Below are positions 1 through 5,751 of a DNA stretch of 8,487 bases, piece after piece; the stretch's first letter is position 1, and each line of letters opens with the position of its first letter. Origin of the DNA: Sedimentisphaerales bacterium (GTDB lineage Bacteria; Planctomycetota; Phycisphaerae; Sedimentisphaerales; Anaerobacaceae). The DNA is taken from NCBI GenBank assembly GCA_030630905.1, contig DAOVMB010000077.1, positions 1 through 8,487 of the forward strand. The letters run 5' to 3'. The notes beneath the pieces are model-generated. The model saw only the letters and a list, made by a program, of their open reading frames with translations, did no database searches and was not told the DNA's origin. The position numbers and the translations under genes are program-made.

Positions 1-1041
1 ATAGGCCTTCTTGGGCGGAACCATAAAACTCCATACATCACCTTTATATATATTACTGGGATCGACCTCATCGATTCGCCAGTAGTACGTCGTGCCCGGA
101 ACAAGACCGTCCGGATAAGCATATCCGGGAAAGCCGGCTACATAGAATGCTCCATCCTGATTGCCCCGGAACGTTTCGCTCTCGTGTGTGCCGTCGTTCA
201 CATCATCAAAATTTTCGCCGAAGTACACATCGTGTGACTCAGCATAGGCGCCCGCCGACCAGCTCATACTTGTCCATGTTTCCCGAAGTACGGCACCATC
301 AGGCGGGTCGGGATTACCGGCCTTAATGGCCAGATATTCAGCGAGACGTATGATGTCATCGACGCTCGGAGGTATGCCTGCGGTGTCATATATCCGAACA
401 AATCCCCGGTACTTGTCGCCCGGAAGAAAATGCTTCACCCACGCTGCCGCACTTCCGCTGCTAATTGTAGCCAATGCTGTTAGATTGTCAGTAATTGTCA
501 CAGATGTCGGCCGTTGTGACTGCCACGTTGTTGTCAGACCCCATTCAACTCCGGCTTCGGTGAAAACTACTTCATCTAAGGAGTCATTCGGCCCGCTGGA
601 GGCATTGAATCCCAGTACGCTGGTCGCTCCGGAACTACCCCACGTGACCCTGGAACCATCCGAACTTCCTTGGTAGTAAAAAGGCCAATCCGAATACCAC
701 ACAATCTTGCCACCTGCATCAAGATATTTTCGAATCGTACAACTTGCATTCATGTTCTCTGCTACAGTGTCCGGCACAACATCTCGACAGAATACCACTA
801 CACTTAAGGCTTTGTCGGCGATGTGAGCATCCATCCAAGTTTTGAGCGCAGCGGCATCGAGAACCGTGTAGCCCGTAGCCTCTAAAGCGTCTCGGATGGA
901 CGCGTCACCTCCGGCCCAGGCAGCCGAATAATCATCGTCCCAGTAGAGAGCACGATCCCACTCAAGACCCTGGGCCCGAACCGTTGATAATCCCAACACC
1001 AATGCGAAAAGGAAAATGGGATAAATCATTTTTTTACACAT
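1..1041 (-). CDS. Secreted surface protein with fibronectin-III-like C-terminal module, partial (3' end outside window)
   Basis: This is an open frame of 347 codons with no stop before the window edge, so the C-terminus is missing. The ATG at 1041 is chosen because AAGGAGGA (1054-1047) lies 5 nt upstream; the next Met (codon 5) is too far from it. Residues 1-23 look like a Sec signal peptide: Lys3/Lys4, a hydrophobic core, then V-R-A before Q24 as a signal peptidase I site. Residues about 28-240 form an alpha/beta-looking region (ALYWDDDY, LSVVVFCRDVVPD, LDAGGKIVWYSDWPFYY, GDKYRGFVRIYD) that I do not recognise; a ThuA-like or amidotransferase-like fold is only a guess. Residues about 243-343 are a fibronectin-like module with DVYFGENFDDVNDGT and GTTYYWRIDEV, recalled as abundant in Phycisphaerae extracellular proteins, often beside LamG or further Fn3-like modules. 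It is divergent from the efflux operon and probably unrelated to it. Function unknown; likely exported or cell-surface. Confidence 0.85.
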   Translation of the reverse strand, partial: MCKKMIYPIFLFALVLGLSTVRAQGLEWDRALYWDDDYSAAWAGGDASIRDALEATGYTVLDAAALKTWMDAHIADKALSVVVFCRDVVPDTVAENMNASCTIRKYLDAGGKIVWYSDWPFYYQGSSDGSRVTWGSSGATSVLGFNASSGPNDSLDEVVFTEAGVEWGLTTTWQSQRPTSVTITDNLTALATISSGSAAAWVKHFLPGDKYRGFVRIYDTAGIPPSVDDIIRLAEYLAIKAGNPDPPDGAVLRETWTSMSWSAGAYAESHDVYFGENFDDVNDGTHESETFRGNQDGAFYVAGFPGYAYPDGLVPGTTYYWRIDEVDPSNIYKGDVWSFMVPPKKAY

Positions 1042-1113
1042 CGTAATCCTCCTTAGAAAATTTAGTTAATTGGCTTTGGCTATAGACTAAAACGACCGAT
1101 AATAATTCTTATT

Positions 1114-1122
1114 CCCCCCCCC
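1114..1122. repeat. C9/G9 homopolymer tract in leader of left gene
   Basis: Nine consecutive C on the plus strand read as G9 in the leader of the minus-strand gene, about 73 nt before its start codon. Such a tract is prone to slippage in replication and to sequencing error. It lies outside any coding frame, so a length change could alter leader structure but not the protein. Confidence 0.6.
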
Positions 1123-1279
1123 ACATTTTTTCAGGCAGGATGATTTGTGTCTCGATACTACCTCCTTCCTTCCAACATCCAATATGGGCACTTATTCAAT
1201 TAAATAAAATCTGAAATAAATTGTAGAACTCCTCAACCCACACAAGACGAAAAAAAACAAAAACCTTTATTGTATTCTA

Positions 1280-1309
1280 TTTATACCAGATTGATCGGCT
1301 TTGCGTCAA
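1280..1309 (-). promoter_or_regulatory. Candidate sigma70-type promoter for the left secreted-protein gene
   Basis: On the minus strand, TTGACG (1309-1304, 5 of 6 to the -35 consensus) is followed after 18 nt by TATAAA (1285-1280, 5 of 6 to the -10 consensus). Transcription would start near 1273, giving a leader of roughly 230 nt. The leader contains T8 and T5 runs (1257-1250, 1263-1259), an orphan AAGGAGG (1167-1161) with no start codon after it, the G9 tract, and the functional AAGGAGGA. This is consensus matching only; planctomycete promoters are poorly defined. Confidence 0.45.
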
Positions 1310-1737
1310 GGAAATTTTTTGCTTCATCCGGTTAATGAGTAGGTGCTCCGAACGATTTTTCCCTTCTCGCCCGGCACCCTTTTCTCTTCCCGCTCCTTCG
1401 GGAGGGATGGAATTTTGAGATTGGATTTAATTGGCTTTGTTTGGGCTTGTTTTCCTTATAGTCCGAAGGCGAGATGTATTTCCATAAGGCCTTGAATAAT
1501 AGGCATTTGCGTTCATTTGGGTCACTCGGCATAAAAAGGTCTTTCGGAAAAAATGAACCGCAGGACAGAAAAGTTGGACTATTATAGATACAGAAGAACA
1601 CTCTTTTTTTGATTGTTTGTTTACCATAGGCTGTTTTTATTATGATTTTAATCTATTAGTTAGGCATATACTATATACAATGACATATTGCCCGTCAAAT
1701 AAATTTTTAGATATTTTTCTTAAATTTAAATAATTGC
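1310..1737. other. Intergenic stretch without a convincing gene; possible decayed dispersed element
   Basis: About 430 bases between the two divergent promoters. Two overlapping minus-strand frames (89 codons ending at 1332, 66 codons ending at 1427) have low-complexity, basic translations, no family resemblance and no good ribosome site, so I do not call them. On the plus strand, 1421-1495 reads as an open stretch beginning LDLIGFVW, and after a stop another (1497-1586) contains LRSFGSLGI. From memory, similar peptide strings recur as spurious translations of intergenic sequence in planctomycete assemblies, which hints at a decayed dispersed repeat. A small hairpin, CTCC-TTCG-GGAG, lies at 1393-1404. 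No tRNA, transposase or terminator was seen. Confidence 0.4.
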
Positions 1738-1766
1738 TTGACATATTAAAACAATTGTTTTAAACT
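1738..1766 (+). promoter_or_regulatory. Promoter of the regulator/efflux operon
   Basis: A perfect -35 hexamer TTGACA (1738-1743) is separated by exactly 17 nt from TAAACT (1761-1766, 4 of 6 to the -10 consensus). The predicted start near 1773 leaves a leader of about 28 nt before the GTG at 1801, with TAGGAG (1786-1791) as the ribosome site. The surroundings are strongly AT-rich. As no comparable promoter is evident further down, it probably drives all five genes. Confidence 0.65.
1746..1763. promoter_or_regulatory. 18-bp perfect palindrome, likely TetR-family operator
   Basis: TTAAAACAATTGTTTTAA is identical to its reverse complement and is centred between 1754 and 1755. It fills most of the spacer and overlaps the first three bases of the -10 box, so a bound dimer would block RNA polymerase. 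A related half-site, CAATCGTTTA (1778-1787), lies just downstream. TetR-family dimers usually bind palindromes of about this size next to their own gene, so autorepression by the product of the next gene is inferred. I found no second full copy in the window. Confidence 0.65.
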
Positions 1767-1800
1767 ATTGTATCAATCAATCGTTTAGGAGTTTAATAAA

Positions 1801-2466
1801 GTGGCATCGCAGAACAACAAAAATAACGACAGTCCAATTCAGAGTGTTAAGGACCGATTGCTCGATGCGGCGGAAGAGCTTTTTTGCGAGCATGGTTTCG
1901 AGGGAACGAGTATTCGCGATATTGCCGCTTCTGCGGGCTGCAACATCGCATCGGTCAATTACTATTTTGGCAGCAAAGAGAAGTTATACGAGAAGGTTTG
2001 GCAACGCTATCTTATTCCGATGCGCGATGCACGTATTGCGAGCATCAACAAGGTAATGTCTCAGGCAAAAGCCCAGCCTAACCTTGAAGACCTGCTCAAG
2101 TCTTTCGCAGACACATTTGTTGGCTCGATAGTAGACGCAAATAGAGCTTCTCGGCTTACTAAACTTATGGCCAGGGAATATATTGACAGTCACTTGCCTA
2201 CCAATATGTTCGTGAATGAGATCATTAAACCTACTATTACCGCCATGCACAAGGCGCTTGTGAAAACCTGTCCTGATCTGGACGAGTCGAAGATTCTGCT
2301 GGTGGTATTTTCCGTCATTGGACAGCTCGTACATTTAGTCCACATAAAAACTATGCTCGAACAGGGTGGCGATGATTTGAGCATGCCGATATTCGATTCA
2401 GATGAAGCGATTAATCACATTGTCAAATTCTCCGCCGCCGGGATTCGTGCCTATACGGACAAATAG
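1801..2466 (+). CDS. TetR/AcrR-family transcriptional regulator, CecR-like
   Basis: A 221-residue DNA-binding repressor, normal length for the family. Residues about 17-63 are the TetR N-terminal domain: the KDRLLDAAEELFCEHGFEGTS helix region, then the helix-turn-helix IRDIAASAGCNIASVNYYFGSKEKLYE (residues 38-64, written by position), with the hallmark NYYFGSKEKLY recognition-helix end. The C-terminal ligand/dimer domain (about 85-215) resembles E. coli CecR (YbiH, former DUF1956) around RLTKLMAREYID and VNEIIKPTITAMHKAL, by recall. The GTG start is supported by TAGGAG 9 nt upstream and no nearby ATG. It lies first in the operon, 108 nt before the first outer-membrane factor, behind a promoter containing an 18-bp palindrome, which points to local autorepression of the pump. 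The ligand is unknown. Confidence 0.92.
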   Translation: MASQNNKNNDSPIQSVKDRLLDAAEELFCEHGFEGTSIRDIAASAGCNIASVNYYFGSKEKLYEKVWQRYLIPMRDARIASINKVMSQAKAQPNLEDLLKSFADTFVGSIVDANRASRLTKLMAREYIDSHLPTNMFVNEIIKPTITAMHKALVKTCPDLDESKILLVVFSVIGQLVHLVHIKTMLEQGGDDLSMPIFDSDEAINHIVKFSAAGIRAYTDK

Positions 2467-2486
2467 CAGGGGAGCATCTGAGATAC

Positions 2487-2541
2487 GTAGGGTTGGGCTT
2501 GCCCCACCATGATTGAATCGGTGGGCTAAAGCCCACCCTAC
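2487..2541. repeat. GC-rich inverted repeat between regulator and first outer-membrane factor
   Basis: Two 22-bp arms (2487-2508 and 2520-2541) face each other across 11 nt and match at 17 of 22 positions when one is reverse-complemented. The right arm is also a hairpin alone: GGTGGGCT-AA-AGCCCACC. The unit resembles, from memory, a GTAGGGTGGGC...GCCCACC short repeat seen between genes in environmental genomes. It is not followed by a T-run, so it is not a standard terminator, but the RNA hairpin could stabilise or attenuate the downstream message relative to the regulator message. Confidence 0.75.
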
Positions 2542-2559
2542 AATGCTTCTGAACTTTTT

Positions 2560-2565
2560 AAGAGG
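2560..2565 (+). promoter_or_regulatory. Ribosome binding site that decides the start of the first outer-membrane factor
   Basis: AAGAGG directly abuts the ATG at 2566 (no spacer) but lies 9 nt before the ATG at 2575. A normal spacer therefore favours 2575 as the true start, which shortens the protein by three residues and still leaves a complete lipoprotein signal. Confidence 0.6.
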
Positions 2566-2574
2566 ATGAAACTT

Positions 2575-4089
2575 ATGTGTAAGAAATGTATTAGGATAGT
2601 TGCCGGTGTTCTGGCGGCTTTACAATTAGCCGGATGCATCAGCAGCGAGAAATATTATGAAGATGTAGAGTTGTCGAGGGAGGCCGCTTTTCGGCAATGG
2701 AAAAGTCGGAAAGAGCGTCAGGAGCAGTCCCAGCCGGTTATCAGCGGTAAGCTCAATATAGCAGACTGTACAAAACTGGCATTGGTCAATAACAAGGTTC
2801 TGCAGCGTGTAGTACAAGAGAGGGAGATTGCCCGAGGAGAGCGTCTGAAATCCTACTCGGCGATTTTGCCGAATGTTAATCTCACGGGCGATTACACCCG
2901 GCTCGATGGGGTAACGTCTTTTGAATTTGATACGCCCACAAGCAAGGAGACGATACGGTTTGGCGACGAGGACAACTACTCTACGGTTTTAATTGTCACA
3001 CAGCCGATTTTTGCCGGCGGATCGATACCAGCCAGAATTAACGCAGCGAAATTGTTGTCACTGCTTACCGATGAGACGGTTCGAGCGTCTGTTCAGGAAG
3101 TTGTTTATGGCGCCGAGCATGCTTATTACGATGTTTTGCTAAGTCAGCACCTGCTGGAGATAAGCACTGATGCCGTTCGCTCAGCCCAGGCCCATCTTGA
3201 TAATGTCAAGCAGCGACAACGGGGCGGCGTTGCTGCTGATTTTGACGTTCTGCGCGCGGAAGTGGAACTTTCCAATTTCCATGCCGAGTTTATACAAAAT
3301 AAGAATGCGATCAACGTCGCGAAAGCCAGTCTAATTAAAGTAATGGGCGTTTCGCAGGACAGTGACTTTGTCCTTTCGGATGAGCTGCTTTATGTTCCTT
3401 CGAATATACCAATGGAGCAAGCGGTTGAAGCGGCTTATCGAAACCGGCCGGATTTGCTTGGCCGGGAGTTCGATATAAAAATGCAGAAAGAATTGCTCAC
3501 GGTCGCTCGCAGCCAATATTTTCCTATGATTAGCGGCTATTACAGTAATACATGGGCAAAACCCGATCCGCACAATATGATGGAGATTGAATGGGGCCAC
3601 GCCTGGCAGGGAGGGATTACGGCGAGCTTGCCTATTTTTGATGGTTTTTTGCGTGACGGTGAGATCGTTGCTCAAAAAGCGCGACTAAAACAAGGGCAGA
3701 TAGATTTAATTGACGCCGAGGAGACCGCTTTATTTGAACTAACCAAAGCTCAATTGGGCATCGAGAATACGGCGGAGTTTATCGAATCTCAGCGGCTGAA
3801 TCTTACCAGGGCCGAAGAAGGTCTGCGGCTTGCGGGAGTAGGCTACAGAGAGGGAGTAAACACGCAGGTTGAAATGATCGACGCCCAGGCCGCTTTGACG
3901 ACGGCAAGGGCAAACCATTACCAGGCTATATACTCGCATATAATTGCAAAACTGGATTTCCAAAAAGCGATGGGAACTCTGACTTCCGTTGAAACTGCGG
4001 AATCCGAAGGTCAGGCTCAATATATTAAATCAAGCAATACGGAAGAAATGGGCCTCGGTAGGAATAAAAGCCTTTATGTGGGAGATTGA
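2575..4089 (+). CDS. TolC-family outer-membrane efflux lipoprotein (first outer-membrane factor)
   Basis: A 504-residue outer-membrane factor; such proteins form a trimeric beta-barrel plus alpha-helical tunnel that carries RND-pump substrates out of the cell. An alternative ATG at 2566 adds three residues but has no spacer after the ribosome site. Residues 1-21 are a lipoprotein signal ending in lipobox L-A-G-C21; residues after Cys are I-S-S, with no Asp inner-membrane retention signal. Two OEP repeats follow, about 60-260 and 279-468. Typical strings are LPNVNLTGDY, TQPIFAGGS, NRPDLLGREFDIK, SLPIFDGFLR and YREGVNTQVEMIDAQAALTTAR (positions 424-445). The last 35 residues are a polar tail of unknown role. 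It lacks the VGPDY motif of NodT-type proteins, so it is from a different branch than the next gene. It is followed by a 186-nt gap holding a repeat element. Confidence 0.92.
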   Translation: MCKKCIRIVAGVLAALQLAGCISSEKYYEDVELSREAAFRQWKSRKERQEQSQPVISGKLNIADCTKLALVNNKVLQRVVQEREIARGERLKSYSAILPNVNLTGDYTRLDGVTSFEFDTPTSKETIRFGDEDNYSTVLIVTQPIFAGGSIPARINAAKLLSLLTDETVRASVQEVVYGAEHAYYDVLLSQHLLEISTDAVRSAQAHLDNVKQRQRGGVAADFDVLRAEVELSNFHAEFIQNKNAINVAKASLIKVMGVSQDSDFVLSDELLYVPSNIPMEQAVEAAYRNRPDLLGREFDIKMQKELLTVARSQYFPMISGYYSNTWAKPDPHNMMEIEWGHAWQGGITASLPIFDGFLRDGEIVAQKARLKQGQIDLIDAEETALFELTKAQLGIENTAEFIESQRLNLTRAEEGLRLAGVGYREGVNTQVEMIDAQAALTTARANHYQAIYSHIIAKLDFQKAMGTLTSVETAESEGQAQYIKSSNTEEMGLGRNKSLYVGD

Positions 4090-4116
4090 AGATATTACCT
4101 GATAGGCGCCGGTCAG

Positions 4117-4244
4117 AAAATTGTCGATTGACGAATTTCGATTGTCGATTTCACCCTTCGACTCCGCTCAGGGTGAAGAGCTTCTTCATGCCAAGCGAAG
4201 ACGAGTAACAAAATCGCAAATCGAAAACCGAAAATCTCAAATTG
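4117..4244. repeat. Composite intergenic element: opposed heptamer arrays around a central palindrome
   Basis: The right part (4210-4244) is five imperfect 7-mers, AAAATCG, CAAATCG, AAAACCG, AAAATCT, CAAATTG. The left part (4117-4151), read on the minus strand, is also heptameric (AATCGAC, AATCGAA, ATTCGTC, AATCGAC). ATTGTCGATT occurs twice (4120-4129, 4141-4150). Segment 4137-4151 pairs with 4211-4225 at 13 of 15 positions. Between them, TTCACCCT (4150-4157) and AGGGTGAA (4170-4177) form a perfect 8-bp stem around TCGACTCCGCTC, a sequence I recall as a common short palindromic repeat in environmental genomes. There is no T-run, so terminator function is unlikely; an effect on mRNA stability is possible. 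Confidence 0.65.
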
Positions 4245-4262
4245 ATATTTGGGCCTGTTTCA

Positions 4263-4268
4263 AAAGGA
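4263..4268 (+). promoter_or_regulatory. Ribosome binding site that decides the start of the second outer-membrane factor
   Basis: AAAGGA lies 7 nt before the ATG at 4276. The frame is open upstream to a TTG at 4249, but that start would put the ribosome site inside the gene and add nine polar residues before the lipoprotein signal, so 4276 is preferred. Confidence 0.65.
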
Positions 4269-4275
4269 AAATCGA

Positions 4276-5751
4276 ATGAAGAGGAAATTAGCTTATATCT
4301 GCGGATTGTTTTTTGTTTTCAGTTGTATAATATTTGCCGGTTGTATGGTCGGGCCGGACTATTCCAGGCCCGAGACCCCAGCCGAGACATCCGGCGCTTA
4401 TTTTCATACCGGGGCACACAAACAGGATGTGAACGATTTTGCCGATGCCGACAGATGGTGGGACCGATTCGGCGATCCGACTACGGCACAACTTGTGCGC
4501 CAGGCGCTGGAGAACAATTATGACCTCAAGGCCGCCGCTGCAAGAATGCTGCAGGCCCAGGCAGCACTTGCTGAGATGCGCGGACGACAATGGCCTGATG
4601 TGTCGTACAATCTCAGCCGTGACAGAAGTAAGCGCTCCTTCAACCTGGGTGGTGGTCCGTTTGGCGGCGGCAGATTCAGCGTTATGAGCACGACTTGGTC
4701 GCAGGATATTACCGTCAACTATATCCTCGATTTGTTCGGTAAGCTCAAACATGCCGAGCGTGCCGCCTGGGCGGATATGCTTGCCTCGGAGGCTAATGAG
4801 CAGGCATTGACCAATTCGATTATCGCCGGTGTAATCAACAGCCGGATCAATATCGCGACGATCCAGCGGCGATTAAGCATCGCGCGGGCCAATTCCGAGA
4901 GCCGGCAGAAAACTTTAAGGACCGTCGAAAGGCGATATGAGCAGGGACTTGTCGGGCCCGTGGACATCAGGTTGGCGCGTGAGAATCTTGCCGCGTCAAA
5001 AGCTGCCGAGCCGGCTGTCGAGATGTCTTTGATTACCGCTCGTCACGCGCTTGATGTTCTTCTGGCGCGTCCGCCGGGATCGTCAGAGGATTTGCCTGAT
5101 ACGTTAGAAGAATTGCCGGATTTGGAGCCGGTTCCGATAGGGGTGCCCGCCCGGCTTTTGGACAGGAGGCCGGATGTGAAGGCGGTGGAACTGGCCTTGC
5201 GCTCGGCGAACGAACGAATCGGCGTCAGTATCGCCCAGTTGTATCCCGATTTAACTCTTACGGCAAATTATGGCGCAAATGCCGACGAGTGGCATGACAT
5301 TTGGAAGAGTTACTCAGAAACGTACGGATTATTGATGCGTCTTGCTCAGCCGATCTTTAAGGGCGGCCAAATTCGTGCTCAAATCGACGCCGCGAAAGCG
5401 CGCTATGCCGAACTGGCGGCGAATTATGCGGGCACGGTTCTGACCGCGATGAGGGAGGTCGAAGATGCGCTCGTGAGCGAGCAGATGCTCCAGAACCAAT
5501 TGCAGCACACCGAGCATCGCTTCCGGGAAGCCCAAGCCGCCGAGGAACTTTCAAGGCAGCGCTATCAGCAGGGGCTTACGGGATTTCTGGTAGTTCTGGA
5601 AACCGAACGACGCAGACGAATAGCTGAGGAACAGTTGACCATCCTCAAGGGGCAGATTTGGACCACACGAGTTAATTTATACCTGGCTCTGGGTGGTGAT
5701 TGGAATGATCAGAAAGAAGAAATATTGGCGGTAGGAAAAAATGAGAAATAA
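4276..5751 (+). CDS. NodT/OprM-type RND efflux outer-membrane lipoprotein (second outer-membrane factor)
   Basis: A 491-residue outer-membrane factor, typical length for the NodT/OprM branch. Residues 1-22 are a lipoprotein signal with lipobox F-A-G-C23, followed at once by the branch hallmark VGPDYSRP. Further hallmarks are WWDRFGDP (61-68), LVRQALENNYDLKAAAAR (73-90), GVPARLLDRRPDVKAVELAL (289-308), SIAQLYPDLTLTANYG (318-333), RYQQGLTGFLVVLETERRR (429-447) and NLYLALGGDW (467-476). Two OEP repeats span about 70-265 and 290-472. With the adaptor and permease downstream it would form the export channel. The last 11 nt overlap the adaptor gene, suggesting translational coupling, so this is the outer-membrane partner most tightly linked to the pump. 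Having a second outer-membrane factor just upstream is unusual. Confidence 0.95.
   Translation: MKRKLAYICGLFFVFSCIIFAGCMVGPDYSRPETPAETSGAYFHTGAHKQDVNDFADADRWWDRFGDPTTAQLVRQALENNYDLKAAAARMLQAQAALAEMRGRQWPDVSYNLSRDRSKRSFNLGGGPFGGGRFSVMSTTWSQDITVNYILDLFGKLKHAERAAWADMLASEANEQALTNSIIAGVINSRINIATIQRRLSIARANSESRQKTLRTVERRYEQGLVGPVDIRLARENLAASKAAEPAVEMSLITARHALDVLLARPPGSSEDLPDTLEELPDLEPVPIGVPARLLDRRPDVKAVELALRSANERIGVSIAQLYPDLTLTANYGANADEWHDIWKSYSETYGLLMRLAQPIFKGGQIRAQIDAAKARYAELAANYAGTVLTAMREVEDALVSEQMLQNQLQHTEHRFREAQAAEELSRQRYQQGLTGFLVVLETERRRRIAEEQLTILKGQIWTTRVNLYLALGGDWNDQKEEILAVGKNEK

Noticed and set aside
326..676. 116-codon plus-strand open frame
   Set aside because: It is antisense to the continuous 347-codon secreted-protein frame, shows no family features and has no ribosome site.
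1393..1404. CTCC-TTCG-GGAG hairpin as a terminator or RNA gene
   Set aside because: Only 4 bp of stem, no T-run, and no converging gene ends here.
1332..1627. Overlapping minus-strand frames of 89 and 66 codons
   Set aside because: Low-complexity basic translations, no good ribosome site and no recognised domain; more likely decayed repeat sequence than genes.
1984..2384. Minus-strand frames inside the regulator gene
   Set aside because: They are antisense shadows of a clear TetR-family gene.
2513..2544. Possible second promoter before the first outer-membrane gene (TTGAAT, then TACAAT)
   Set aside because: The spacer is 20 nt, too long, and the elements are mostly part of the inverted repeat; not strong enough to call.
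4150..4177. Rho-independent terminator between the two outer-membrane genes
   Set aside because: The 8-bp stem has a 12-nt loop and no following T-run, so it does not fit a terminator.
4242..4752. Plus- and minus-strand frames at the start of the second outer-membrane gene
   Set aside because: They overlap the NodT-type frame, which has all its family motifs; the others have none.
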